DNA of 64,000 bases from Stachybotrys elegans. Taxonomy: Eukaryota > Ascomycota > Sordariomycetes > Hypocreales > Stachybotryaceae. Below are positions 33,859-45,911 of the stretch, one piece after another. Both the position numbers and the translations under genes were made by a program. The stretch is taken from contig JAGPNK010000022.1 in NCBI GenBank assembly GCA_020746835.1, positions 186,001-250,000 on the forward strand, in the 5' to 3' direction. Each line of letters starts with the position of its first letter. Within the stretch, counting starts at the first letter, position 1. Under the pieces are notes generated by a model. It was not told where the DNA came from. It worked only from the letters and a program-made list of their open reading frames with translations, and did not search any database.

Positions 33859-34555
33859 TTGGTGTGGTTGTTGAGTAAACGCGTAGATAGTGACCCAAAA
33901 GGTGGTGTTTCTACTGTCCTAAGACCGATTCCCGCACAAGGCATAACGCAACGGAGGAGCAAGAGACGCAAGTCGATTACATTGAACCTAGTTAAAGCAA
34001 TGTGGCTCCAAAAGCCATGGCCTGATTCTCATGCTACCCAAGGTTAGTGAGGTGGTTTGACGCAACGATGGGGCGCCTCAGGAGATGCTAGTGAACTCTC
34101 TCTCTTACATCATACGAATTCTCCGTCACCGTTTCAATCAGGCAAGTATGGCGTCATTGAAACCTACAGAGCGTTCTGAATTAAGCCCGGGCCATGTTCA
34201 ATCGATGCCAAAGTGAAAAGAGTGAGTCAAGCAACCCTAGAAGTTGGTGGCCGCCCTTCTGATGGCAACATCATATGTCTCGGCGCACATTCCAACAGCC
34301 TACCACCACCACGGTGGCCTCGGTTGGACCGTGCATGTTCCAGATGTATTCGCTGCAGTTAAGGAAGCCTCGCCAAGCTGGCGAGGCAACCCTTCACGGC
34401 CGCAGATAACTTTCTTGAGACGGGGCTTTCCCAGCCCGACTCACGTAATATAACATGATAATTAAATCATGATAATCAGTAGTCATGAATCAGAATTTAT
34501 ACACTGACCTCTTTAAAAGCTACCCGTACTATCGAGGAGAAATTATGTAAGTGTA
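33859..34555. other. Spacer between transposon relics
   Basis: Contains 5' flanking sequence of the pogo relic and GC-normal DNA. The 69-codon frame at 34244 starts at a TTG and has no domain. No gene called. Confidence 0.4.
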
Positions 34556-34648
34556 TAGGGAAAGGGTCAAAGTTACTTCTTGTACCGACCTAATTGAGGG
34601 GTATGTGGGTCGAATACATGGAGGGAGCCTTATGACACTCAAGAGGAT
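34556..34648. repeat. Solo piggyBac-family 5' terminus
   Basis: Matches the right end of the 21.8-23.9 kb element: GGGAAAGGGTCAA, then ACTTCTTGTACCGACCTAA, GTGGGTCGAATACAT and a degenerate terminus ACACTCAAGAGGATA. No transposase is attached. Confidence 0.7.
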
Positions 34649-34731
34649 AGAGCATTTGATTAAATGCTCTATTTCTCAACTATAAGCCTTCTTAAGCGGC
34701 CCAAAGCAGCCCACATCAAGAGGCTGAAGTA

Positions 34732-34772
34732 CCGTAGGAACTCAGAAAATTAGCAAGCGTTATAGAGCCCGT
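34732..34772 (+). repeat. Left TIR of pogo-like element
   Basis: Follows TA at 34730-34731; differs from the right TIR at a few C/T or G/A positions, as RIP would cause. Confidence 0.75.
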
Positions 34773-37288
34773 GGCGCTGCCACCCCCTATAAAACAGGCG
34801 CACACCTTCCTTCCTATAGTAAAGTGTTGTGACTAGTGATTAAGCCCCAATATCAAATGATGCAATAGAAATATGTAAATTCTATAGCATCCGGTGTAAC
34901 CCTGACTTTACAATTGCATTTGTGAAGCCTTAGAGATGCATTAACAATGCCGCTGCTACAGCCAGATAATCTAAATATTCACCAGCAGCACCTACCATGC
35001 ATTGAGAAGAAGAAGCCTAGCCCCAGGCCAAAATCGCTCTATAAACTCCTTCCAAGAGCATACAAGGAGCGCAAGCAAACAAAGGTACATTGTTAGAAGC
35101 GATTCAGAGCAGAAGTTCTCTATTTCTTAGTATTTTACTATATCTATAACCCTTACGTAGGTTTAGAGCATAAACGTGCTGTCATTAAGGGCAATTATCA
35201 TGCTCTATACCTTCATAAAGCCGAGGCATTTTTTAGTATACCACTTAGGACAATCTATAACTAGTAGACCAAGAGAGATAACTTTAGATTGTCAGAATAT
35301 CATTCCTGAATTCCCCGCTGGCCTGAGCTCAAGGAGAGACTCTTTAAAGACTTTCTCAGCCAAAGAAAAGCAGAAAAGATCATTACAACATTATGGTTTT
35401 ATATACAAGCTTAGAGTATCTTTAGAGAGTAAAACCCTAAAGTTAAGAAACTATTCACCTTCTCCAATGGCTAGTAAAACAGATTTAAGAAACGCTATAA
35501 TATTATATATAGAAGAATTACTAAACAAGTAACTTATAGACCCAAGAACTCTTTAAAAATTGTCCTAAGCTTCCTCCGCTTTATTAAGAGAGTTTCCTAA
35601 GGATCCAAGCCTAATTCTCCCTTCCTAGACATTTTCAATGTGCTGCTGCGCTTTAAAACATATTGTATTATTAATCTTAATGAAACGCCGGTTTCTTTCC
35701 AGTTTCTCAATGGCCGAACCTAGGACGTCCGTGGCGCCAAGACTATAAGCGGAAAAGCAGACCGTTCTGGCTGGAATAAGCGGCAGGCAACTCTTATTAT
35801 ATTTATTTTTGCTAATGGATTGTTCTGAGTCCCTAAGGATAGCGAGAATAACAAAGAAAAACCTCTATGCTTAAGCCAAAGTTAATCTTTAAAGGATCGT
35901 CAGAAGGGAGGCTCTAGGACTAAGAGCATAATAACTATACTCCCAACGTTACCGTTGAGTTTAATCCAACTGTATATAATAATAAGAAGCTATTTCTAAA
36001 GTGGATTAAGAAGGAATATCTCCCTTCTTTAAAGGACAATTAAGATAATCTCTTGGTATATAATATTGCAGCTTTTCATAAGACTAACCAAATTATAGCC
36101 GCCCTTAAGACCAAGAGAGTCACTATAGTAATAATTCTACTAGGTCTTATAAGCTTACTTTAACCACTAGATACAGCTATTAACAGACCATTCAAACGTT
36201 GGTTACGCAATAAAGCTAACCTATACACTCAGAGACATAAGGACAAAGGAGAAACTAAGTGGACTATACAAGAGAAGCAGATTATAACTACTTAAATCAT
36301 CTCTGCTACTATAAAAACCCTAGAATCCAAAGCTTAGCTTATTGCAAAGGCATTCATAGATTGCAGTATTAGTATTCTTCTAGATGGGTCTAAGGATTTC
36401 AAAATTAATATCAAAGACATCCTTAGTAATCAGATTAATCTCTCTAGGTGGGAAAATGCTAAGGAAATTATTATCAAAGACAAGAAGCTTGTCTCTAGCT
36501 CTCAAGACTCTAATAAGCTTATTATCACTAGCAATAACAATAAACCAGAGCTATACATAAGTCTTATAAAGTTAAAGAAGTTATAGCATCTACTTAAATT
36601 AGCAAAGCTTCTAACATCAGGAAATAAAAAGACTCTTCTTAAACAGCTCTATAAGTATCTAAAGGAAAAGGATAATAATGATCCGGCTAAAGACACAATT
36701 ATAGTAGCAATAGATGACTCAGGCGAGGAAGATAACCCTGCTTATGATATTTGACAGGCTTTATAGTAATTTTACTTAATTATATATCCATCACAAGGCC
36801 CTGGCCTTATGCCACATGCGAATTTAAGCCAACCTATCATCATAACGCTCCCACTACTTTCCTTAATCTTCAACCCTATACACAACGCTATTCACGTTAG
36901 AGAAGCTTATCAACAGCATCATAACTCCTATCTCTTACCCAACCATGCTATTAAATTCCTAAGGCAAGGGAAACGCCTGTTCTAATACCTAGCGATAAGG
37001 ACTTACAGTATTTAAGTTAATAAACACCTCTGAGCTCAAAGCAGGCCTCGTTTTTGAAGCCTCGGGCTACAACTGGTCAGCAGCATTAGTAGCGGTTAAT
37101 AGCGGCAGAAAATGTGACTCCAAAAACACATATATCACATTAATAAAGCCGGCTTTAGGCATCTCAAGGGCTTCAATTGCGGCCGGCAGGGTTAAGAAAG
37201 TAGGTAGGGATGATGTTGCATTGTAGTGAAGATTTGGTTACGAATAAAGTTAGGTGGCGCTAAATCCGTCACGCCACTTCACCACTAG

Positions 37289-37327
37289 CGGCTCCATAAC
37301 GCTTGCCAATTTTCTGAGTTCCTACAG
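37289..37327 (-). repeat. Right TIR of pogo-like element
   Basis: Reverse complement of the left TIR, followed by TA at 37328-37329. Confidence 0.75.
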
Positions 37328-37329
37328 TA

Positions 37330-37750
37330 GTTTCAATTGATTAAATAGTTTGTTGTGTTTTTATTGAGGTTCCTATCTTAGGGGTTAAGATTAGTGGCTA
37401 ACTCGCTATGCTGGCTAACTCGCTATGCATGTACGTTAGCCTGTACTAGCTTAATGCTCGGCCAAAGCAAAAGACGACCAAAATAAAGCGTGCGCGAGTT
37501 TCAATTTGCGCCTTATTGATCAGGGCCTTTCTTTTTGTTGGACCCAATTCTTCCGCTTATAATTAGACAAGTGAATCTCGCCTTTATGCCGCCTGTAGGG
37601 CAATGATTGATGAGAAGTCAAGAACGGCTTCAGTCGTGTCGAGATCTTTGCCATTCATGAAATCTGTGCACGGGGAAAATGGGCCCTTGCCTTTCGTCCG
37701 GCACATCAAGCTTGCTTCATTCCCTTTTGTCCGATGTTACATGTAGACTT
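37330..37750. other. Spacer, no gene
   Basis: Contains a short tandem duplication, GCTAACTCGCTATGC repeated near 37395-37425. Nothing else recognised. Confidence 0.4.
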
Positions 37751-40700
37751 CTAGTCCAGCCAGAAAGGATTCAAGCCCTCCATCAGCGACAAATCGACAT
37801 TGATAAAACTCTCCCACAAGTCAACCTCCCTTAGCCACGGCTTCGTCTGGATGGCGAAAGTCGCAGCCACAGTATACTTCAACAAATCTTCCTCATCCTC
37901 GCCCATGACAAATATCAAATCGCCTCGGTGCATCACCTTGTCCCCAAACTGTTCCCTCAGCATCTCAATTCGTCTCCCCGTGGTGTGATGGACGCTCAAC
38001 TCGCTGCCTGGCATGTCCTTAGCCATAAATTTCCACTCCCACGCGCGTCCCGCGCTATCGATGAATGAACACGCCAGACGGTTCCCCAAGCCCACCATGA
38101 GTGGGTAGAAGTGCGCCGCTGACCACAAGCGGAGGAGAGAGAAGCGCGCTTTGAGGTGAAATGACGCATAGGCCCGTGCCAGAGGAAGAATGGCCGGCCA
38201 GTTGTCAGGAGCGAGGAAATTGGGCGGGAAAATGAAGCCGTCGCTCGAATCATACCTGATGAAGAGATCGAGCTTGTCGGGACGGTGGGGCTCCGTGCTG
38301 GCGACAACGACTCCAGGACATATCTGGGGATCAGGTTGCATGTAGGCTGGCGCAATGACTCCCGCGCGGTACACTGTGAGGTATCAGCAGCTGAAGCGGC
38401 GACAAGGGTTACATGAGAGAGGGAAACAAACGGTGGGCGATGATCGGCCGAACAGCAAGACTCCAGTCCATAGGATATGTATCGACCCAGTATCCCGGGC
38501 CTTTTGAATGCGCCTCCCAATCCTTCCAGAACTTGTCTGGGCGGAACTTGTCGCTCGTCCGAGTCCGATATCAGGCCGCGTTCTCCCTCGCTCCTGGGGC
38601 TTGAACAGGAGTGATTCCTTGAAAGTGTCAAACTTAATGAACATGGTGACCAGATGTGTCGTCTCCGAGTTGGGGAAGAACATGGCTACTTTTGAAAACG
38701 CCGAGACCAGGTCTTGGGCGATGAAGCCATGCGGCCAAGGGGCATGCGGGTCTTCGTTGTACTCTTTGTAGTCGGCACGGAGTTTCAGCCAGGCAAGAAT
38801 CTCGGCCAAGAACAGAATCCACTTGGTTGACCCCACGTGCGTATTGTTGAGCATGGTCTTTATCTTCTCTTCAACTTCTTGCCACCTGTCGTTGCTTCCT
38901 GGCTCCAGGTCGCCTTGGTGGAAGGATGATTTGAAACCTAACAGCTTCTCGTTAGCAAACTGATGTCGAACCTCGGTGCCATGATATCCTGACCAATTGA
39001 TCGATCTCTTTCCATCACCTCTTGCCGATCAGAAAACTCCAACCGGTCCGCCAGCGACAGACTCTTGTGTGGACGAAGTAGCCCCACACGTTGTAGTAAG
39101 GTCTTCTCCTGTATCGTCGGCTGATCCTTCCTCAGCTGCTTCAACCCTGTATCCCATACCTTGGGCAACGCCCAGATACTATCTTTCTCGTTGTCCATTA
39201 TATTTTCAGTAGCACGGAAGGGGTCCTCCCCTATATCAAGCGCCTCCATGCCCCGCGCGATGATTTTTAGTCTGCTGTCCAAGCTGCCGGAATCGAGACG
39301 ACTGATACCGTTCTTGAGTTCGCGGAATGGCACGCTCTCCTTGTTTGACACAAGTTCGTCGGGAAATAGAACCCGGTCCTCGGCAGCGCTGGCCTCGTTG
39401 TAGAAGAGATACGGGGACCGGACAAAGTCGGCATCAGTCCGGGTCCTGACATCATGGCTCTTCATGTTGACGTCGAACAGGCGGAATTCCACTGATGGAC
39501 TTGTGACATCGCCCCAAAGACTGGAGACGTTTTCACCAGGCTTGATCTGACGGACGCGCATGGTCTCCTTCTCTCGGGTCAATGTTCGCAAAAGAGCTTG
39601 CTTGTGCTGGTAGACATCGCGCGGCTGCTTGATGCGCCAAGCATTGCGAAGTTCCGTAATGATGAGGTTATACGTCTCCATGGAGTCCGTACCAGGGGCA
39701 AAGTCCCAGATGAAGACATCGTAGTAGTCATTAAAGCCGAACCTCCACTTGCGGAGCTTGTCGGTCATGGCGAAGTACGCTGGTCCCACCTCGAGAATGT
39801 TCACCCATTCGTTCTTGGAAGCCCGACCCAGGCCCTTTTTAGCGCGAAAGGTCCAGAGTTGGTCTTTGGGGGGTGCGGTGAGGATGCGGCCTGTCTTGCC
39901 ATCCCTCACCAGGAGCAAGACTTCTCCCGGTGCGCATCATCAAGTATTGCAGGAAGCGGCGCGTGACGGGGTGGTGGCGTTTCATGTGACCGACCATGAT
40001 ATTCCTCATCTCGACGAATTCATGTTGACGACGCCCATGGCCTCGGCCGCCGACCTGGTGATGGCGATTCCGCCCCTGGGCCTCGAAGTCGAAGAAGTAA
40101 GGGAAGAACTCGAGTTCCTGGAGCTGCGACACCGTTCTTTCAGCGCCCCAAGAGATCCAGTTTGCGGCGGGGAAGAACTGGAGATTGGTAAGGTGGCTTA
40201 GGTCAGAGAACTCGTTCCAGTTACGGCACAGCTGGATAGCATCCTTGAGATCGCAATCCTTGGCCATGATGGAAAATTGGAGCCAACCGTCTCGAGACAT
40301 GGCCTTTTCGCTGGCGTAGTTCCAGATGGTCTTGCCGTAGATGGTGATCTTTGTCTTCTGGGACTTGGTGCCGGTTTTCCCCGCTTTATATTTTTGGTTG
40401 TGTTTGCCGAATTTGGAAACTTTCCCCAGGAGTTTATTGGCGAACAAATCCTCCGTCTCAAAGTGCTTGAAACGAGCATCGTCGGCGAGCATGTCTTGCA
40501 AGGTCTCATTAGCGTCATCATCCGAGTCAGAACATATCTCATAGTCCTCATCCGCTCCTTCGTCTTCTTCACTCGCCGCCTCATTGCCGCGAGCGAAATC
40601 AGCACATGCATCTCGTATGTCCTGCAGAGTGGGTTGTTCCACTCTCAAACAGAGATCTCGTAAATCAGATTCGGCGACTTCGACGTCGTCGAGAAATTCT

Positions 40701-42067
40701 TGGACGTTGCTAGCTCGCACTGCGGCAGGCAACATGGACGCCTGAGCGAGTAGGAGGCGGCAAAAAAGCAGCAGCTTGATTTGTCTGATATCTTTGACGG
40801 CCTGATCGACTTCGTCGACAGCCATTGGTGCTGTCTTCTCCTTGAGCTCGTGCGGGTTCTCCAAAGTTCCGATAATGGTGAAGCCGGGGGCGTCGTCGTA
40901 ATTCTTCTTGACGCCTTCACCTAGTCGCTTTCTCACCTCCTCTTCCGTCTCGATGGCGCTCTTTTTGGGCTCAACCCCCTCAAAATCTGCACCAGTCTCT
41001 CCGTTCTCCTGCATAGCAAGAAGTTTGTTTTGACCGTGGGGTCCTGCTGCCTTGGAACTTTGTGCTTTCGTGTCGCCAGCCTTGGAGGCGCCTCCAGTCA
41101 TCTTTCCTTTTGATTTGTTCTCGGGCTTTTTGGAAGGCGGCAAAGACTCATTCGATAGATCAAGCGCTTCAACCTTGGAAGGCAATGCGGATGAGGTGTC
41201 CTTCTTTTCAACACCGCGCACGTCCGGCTCCATCCAGAGAAAGTGCTTGATTAATTCCACGTACTGAAGACGCTTGTGGTAATCAGCATCTTGGATAGGG
41301 TCGAAAGCGTCCAGGTCCTTTTCTTCGGCCACCCGCTCGCGCCAAGCCTCCTCGAGGAACGCGTCCTGGCGTCGCTCGTCGTCTTTATTGCGCTTCTGGT
41401 CCATTCTCGCCTGCAGCTCCTTCCAATGGCGCTTGAACAATACGGCCTCTTGTTTGACCTTCTTCTGCTCCCTCTCGCGGGTGGCTTCCTCTTCATCTTG
41501 CACCTGCTTGACCCAGGCGAACCATTGCTCCTTTTGATACAAGATGTGAGAGAGTCGCATTGCGACCTTTTCTAGAGCTCGGAGAACAATGTGGCGCTCA
41601 TTGCTGAGCTTGTCGAGATATGCTTGATGGCCATAGTCGTAGTGCACTGGGTAGAAGTGCTTGTGGTGCACCCTACGGGCGTCAATGACCTGGCCCAGGA
41701 GAGTGTATTTTTTGAAGAGGTGACTGTGCACCTCGTCAATCGTCTTCTGATCCTTGATGTCTTGAAAGTTCTGGTTTGCGAGCGAAACCTTGGCCTGCGT
41801 GAGGTAGGGCGGGGCCTCTTCGTCGAAAGAATTCAGACGGGCATTGCGCCGCTTATAGCCCATGTAGAGAGCATAGGCCTCGGTGGAGTGTAGCCAGCAG
41901 AAGAGTCCATTGGCGTGTGTAGCCTTGTCCTTGCATTTCTCCGTCGTCCGGATATGCAATGCCTTGAAATGGCCCCGAGGGCACCCGTGAGTGTGGGAAT
42001 ATGTCGAGTTAGAACGACTCACCTGGCAGACTCTATTTTCCAACGACATCTTGTAGCAGATGACCAC
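37751..42067 (-). pseudogene. Very large uncharacterised fungal protein gene with frame breaks
   Basis: Continuous protein-like text over 4.3 kb in three frames. Part 1 (42067-39839) opens MSLENRVCQ, then GCPRGHFKALH, KCKDKATHANGLFCWLHST and YALYMGYKRRN, a charged coiled-coil region, an acidic stretch (EEDEGADEDYEICSDSDDD) and LQFFPAANWISWGAERTVSQ. Part 2 (39918-38938) begins LLVRDGKTGRILTAPPKDQL. Part 3 (38854-37751) runs to RAWEWKFMAKDMPGSE and DLIFVMGEDEEDLLKYTVAA and ends FWLD. Frame shifts lie near 39930, 38980 and 38590. GC is normal and RIP stops are absent, so single-base indels (real or from assembly) explain the breaks. A family of unknown function; domain not named. Confidence 0.6.
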
Positions 42068-42306
42068 TTCAAATCAGCTATTGCAAGCAATGGACTGGCG
42101 AAAGATGCAGGCTGAAATTAACCTGCTAACCTGCAATGTCGGTGTGTCACGGAAGACGCGGTGAGGAAATCGAAAAGCGCGTCGCTTCAACGTTCAGGAT
42201 GCTGGTGGGTGGGGCTGCCTCAACCCATAATTTAACCGCATTCTGACGTCAACCAAACGTGATAAGCTCGCAATGAATCATCTCGTCGGTCATGCGCGTC
42301 AATGTA

Positions 42307-42903
42307 CCGTATGAACTCGAATTATTCGCAAGTGCTATGGAGCCCGTGGCGCCGCCACTCCCCGCAAAACGGGCGCCCACCTTACTTCCTATAGTAACGC
42401 GTTTTGATCCGCGATAGAGCCCGAATATCAAATGACGCAATAGATATATGTAAATGGCTGGTGGAACGGCTTCAAGAAACGCAGCAATATTGTCTGCAGA
42501 AGAATCACAAAACAAGCCACTCATCGTCCCGACGAGTATAGAAAAATTGTTCTAAATTTCCTCCGTTTCATTAAGAGAGTCTCACAAGGTTCCAAGCCGC
42601 CAAGTCGCTTCCCAGAGCTCCTTAATGTGCAGTCACGGTCTGAAACATGTTGCATCGTCAACCTTGATGAAACGCCACTTCCTTTCCAATTTCTCGATGG
42701 CCGCACTTGGGACATCTGCGGCGTCAAGACCATCAGCGGAAAAGCCAACCGTTCTGGCTGGAGCAAACGCCAATCAACTCTAATACTATATATATAATAT
42801 CTTTGCAGATGGATTGTTCCGGAACCTTCAGGACGACCAGAAGCTAGGAGACGAGCCCCTCCAACCGTTACGGTTGAAGCCAAAGTTAATCTTTAAAGGA
42901 TCA
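42307..42903 (+). mobile_element. Second copy of the pogo-like element, 5' part only
   Basis: Left end TACCGTATGAACTCG resembles the 34.7-kb TIR and is followed by the same GAGCCCGTGGCG motif. Transposase text LNFLRFIKRVSQGSKPPSRF, CCIVNLDETPLPFQFLDGRT, then GKANRSGWSKRQSTL is less RIPed than the full copy. It ends abruptly at about 42903. Confidence 0.75.
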
Positions 42904-43031
42904 TCAACGGGCGAGATCTATATCTGGGTTGGTATCGTAATCTATATGTCCCTACATACAGAAAAGCGATTCCGAGACTACTGGAGGACCCCTCCGACGT
43001 CTACAACCGAGGAAAACATAGTTTCAGCATA
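42904..43031 (+). mobile_element. piggyBac transposase fragment
   Basis: Text GEIYIWVGIVIYMSLHTEKR FRDYWRTP matches the N-terminal core of piggyBac transposases (a conserved EIY.W.GI.IYMGLH type segment). It follows directly on the pogo-like fragment in the same frame. Confidence 0.65.
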
Positions 43032-43039
43032 ATTGAACC

Positions 43040-43279
43040 TGCACTCAATGGGCCTGGACGCCGCCGACCTTGGAAAGCCATTCTGTGAAAAACAAACTGT
43101 CCGTCAATTTCGCCATAAGTCAAAAATCTCATCCACCCTTCGTTCAAGTCGCCGTACATGATGCCATCCTCCGCTACTTTGCCTCGCCATTTGAATGGCA
43201 CCTTGTCGTGACACGATTGCTTCGGCAGCTCAGAAAAATACATCAAAGGATAATACCAGATCTCCCCGGCAGCCATCAA
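43040..43279 (-). pseudogene. Fragment of an uncharacterised fungal protein
   Basis: Minus-strand text AGEIWYYPLMYFSELPKQSC, VPFKWRGKVAEDGIMYGDLN and EGWMRFLTYGEIDGQFVFHR. Coherent protein of a type seen repeatedly in Hypocreales-like genomes (memory only), cut at both ends by transposon DNA. Confidence 0.4.
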
Positions 43280-43328
43280 GCTCAGCGCCCGTGCTGTCGA
43301 GTTGCATTACTCGGGCTCAAGACCCGAG

Positions 43329-43581
43329 TATCCCCTTGAGTGTGCAAAAGGAGCTCTCTTGTATTCGCCCCACATGCCCCTCAATTTAGGTCGGTAGCTA
43401 AACTAACATTAAAATCCCGGCTAGAATGTGACGTATGCAATGTAGCTATATGTACCCGACAGGAATGCTAGGACGCCAGATTTCCTAGGCAGCAGAAGTC
43501 ACTTTTTTTTGTGGCATTTTTATTGGTCAAAATCCCCGTCCATGACCATAGAGCTCCTTTTGCAGCACACTCAAGGGGATA
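43329..43581. mobile_element. Miniature piggyBac derivative (internal deletion)
   Basis: 253 bp with inverted ends TATCCCCTTGAGTGTG..CAAAAGGAGCTCT; the right arm has a 3-nt insertion. Interior matches both ends of the 21.8-23.9 kb element: on the minus strand a GACGGGGATTTT..CCAATAAAAATG part and CCTAGCATTCCTGTCGGGTA (coding for the Cys-rich C-terminus), then ACCGACCTAAATTGAGGGGC from the 5' end. Non-autonomous. Confidence 0.8.
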
Positions 43582-43661
43582 CATCAGCATAACTGCGTGC
43601 CATCATCGTATCGGTGCGCACCCTTTTGCTGCAATTTGACGGTCAGAGTTCCGCTCAACCT

Positions 43662-45160
43662 CTACTTGGTAGTCGGCATATTTGCCATGTTAGCCCATGC
43701 CGCTGGCGACAAGTGTGCCGTTAGCCAATAGCCCCCCTCATTATCTTTGCCCAGCACAACCAATAGATTCCTGGGCTCGCCGGCCCCGATCGACGACGGG
43801 AGGTGGCAGACGATGCGCCCCGGGCTACTTGACCGCCCCGAACGGACGACAGCCGCGCTGAAGTCAGCGCTGCCGAAGATGTCCGCTCGTTCCCAGTTGG
43901 TCACAGGCATCAGGAGAGCGTCCGACGGACCGCATAGTAACCGCGGGTCGGCGCCGGCCGCCTCTTGCTGCAGGTCTCGCACAAAGGCCACTATCTGGCC
44001 CTTAGCAGCCTGCGCGCGAAGATGTTGCCTGTTCGCGAGCGCGACGGAGCCGAGAGAAGCTGTCGCCTTGGCTGCCGACAGCAAAGTGAAGCCTGCGACA
44101 GCCATGTTCTGGATGAAGACGCCTGGTGCCTGGGCGAGCTCTGGTAGCCGGAACCGCGCGTTGAGCGCGTGCAGCACCGTCACCGGGCGCGGCTGCCGTT
44201 GAGACAAGGCCACCATCCGCACACCCCACGCCGTGAGTAGGTCATTATCACTGATAAAGGGCACCTCACCGGATGTGGCCAGGTCGGCCTCGGCCTCACG
44301 GCGCAGTGCAGCTAGTACGGTCGCCGGCATGTAAACGGTGCGCGCCTCCATCGCCGGGCCGCGTATCAGGTCCCATGCGAAGCGCAGACCGAAGGACAGG
44401 AGGCCCGTACCCTTGAGCCGCTGTTTGCCTATCTCAAACTCCTCAGCCTCGCCTGACGCATCTGCGGCGGCGCAGAGGGCGTCCTCGCGCGCACCCAACA
44501 CAGGCGGCACGTCGACGTCGCGGTCGGACAGCACCAGGGACCAGGCGCGTAGGAGCGCCTGCTGGCCCATGACATCCATGAGGACGTGCGGCCACGAGAG
44601 GCCGACCAGCGTGGCGTCGTTAAACGTAGTGACGTGCAGTGATAGTAGCGGGACATCGTGGTAGATGAAGTCATTGAACGCCTTCGGCGCGTCCGCCCGA
44701 ATCGCAAAGGACTGAAAATTGTCCGGGCCGGGCTGAATGGACAGCTTGTCGGTGGCCTGGGGCAACGTCCGGGCCAGCTCGTGGTTCTCAATGTCCACAT
44801 TCAGCTTCTCGCAGCTGTAGGCAACGGCAGGCCGATCCGAGGTGAAGGGGCGCGGTACGTGGATTTCGAGCACCCCTTTCTCCTAGTTCTGTTAGTGATA
44901 TAATGTAACTGCAGTGTAGGGTCATGTCTCCTTACATTCAACCTCAGCCGGCCGCCCATCTTCCTCCAGTCGCCCATGTCTAGTAGTCGCGACAGCGCCC
45001 CGTGGAGCTTATTGCCATCGAGAATAGCGTCAAAGCGCAAGATCCAGTTGACAGTGATTCCACGCAAGGTCTTGGTGCCGTCGAGCATGTGCACGGGATA
45101 AATGTCATCTGTGTCAACCCGATTGGGGGCCTTTCCAAGCTTACGCCATAGCGAGTCCAT
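43662..45160 (-). CDS. BAHD / trichothecene-acetyltransferase-like acyltransferase (2 exons)
   Basis: Exon 1 44936-45160 (MDSLWRKLGKAPNRVDTDDI) and exon 2 43662-44882, with a 53-nt GTAAGG..ACTAG intron, give 481 residues. Splicing joins RLRLN to EKGVLEIHVPRP, supplying the N-terminal part missing from the longer single frame. The catalytic HxxxD is HVLMD at residues 174-178 in GLSWPHVLMDVMG. A C-terminal TNWERADIFGSADF stands where BAHD enzymes have DFGWG, a diverged form. Such enzymes transfer an acyl group from CoA to an alcohol or amine, often in secondary metabolism. GC-rich and intact despite dense transposons on both sides. Confidence 0.82.
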
Positions 45161-45911
45161 GGCGGGAACTGACAGACGTGGATATAGTCCGTGAGTAAAT
45201 AGATTGAAGTAGTCTGATAGTGAGGGCTACTCTGTAGAAGTAGTCGTGGAATCGTGAGAGTTAGAAACCGTCCATAATATACCCCCTTGGCCAGGACCCC
45301 TATGCCCAGGTTTGGCCAAGGTAATTTCGCCAGTCAGTCTAAAAGGCAGCGTACTCAAGACCTTGGCACCATCGGAAATTGAATGATAATAAACGAACTG
45401 CCAATGAACCCTGTCGCACCAAGCTTTTGTGGGGTTGTAGAGGTCTAAAAGATGGACACGACGAGGCTGTCACGGGCTGGAATCATCACGTTAATAACTC
45501 AGGGTCTTTCGGTTATGGCCGCCAAGGAAATGGTAGTTGATCAGGGTTTTACGGTACTCTTCATGTAGGATTTGGGCTGTTGGCTATGATACTCTATATC
45601 TATGGAGTGTGAATCGACTTCTGCCGCGCTGGAAAAGGGGCCACGCATTAAACCCCCCCTGCACCTTAGCGCGCGGCCGACTGAGGTAGAGCTTTACGAA
45701 TCCCGGTCCCAAGGTGCCCAGGGGTCTGATCCATGCCTGATATTTACTCGCAGGGGTTTGCCGAACAATTTCTTCTTCTCAACCGGTGTCGGGATCTCTC
45801 TCCAACCCGTCCCGGGGCTTCTTTCGAACCCGCCCCGGGCCTTCTTAAGCCAGTCACATGATGCGGGTCGTCGCTCGCGACCATTATTACAAGTCAGCAA
45901 TCACCATGTAT
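45161..45911. other. Promoter side of acyltransferase gene, then transposon flank
   Basis: A 160-codon frame starting at 45602 runs into LINE 5' sequence and shows no domain; not called a gene. Otherwise nothing seen. Confidence 0.4.

Larger units (their letters stand above)
34732..37327 (+). mobile_element. pogo-like Tc1/mariner transposon with TIRs and TA duplications, RIPed
   Basis: Ends are inverted repeats CCGTAGGAACTCAGAAAATT (left) and CTGTAGGAACTCAGAAAATT (right, reverse complement), extending to ...GCAAGCGTTAT.GAGCC, each flanked by TA (34730-34731, 37328-37329). Plus-strand transposase text is riddled with stops: LNETPVSFQFLNGRT and GKADRSGWNKRQATLI (about 35680-35800), NLLVYNIAAFHKTNQIIAAL (about 36050) and PLDTAINRPFKRWLRNKANL (about 36165), which is the DDE order of pogo-like enzymes. 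The C-terminal tail ends near 36755. About 2.6 kb, inactive. Confidence 0.8.

Noticed and set aside
41963..42022. 60-nt in-frame GT..AG intron at the start of the large unknown gene
   Set aside because: Possible, but the read-through peptide GCPRGHFK looks conserved, so the uninterrupted frame was kept.
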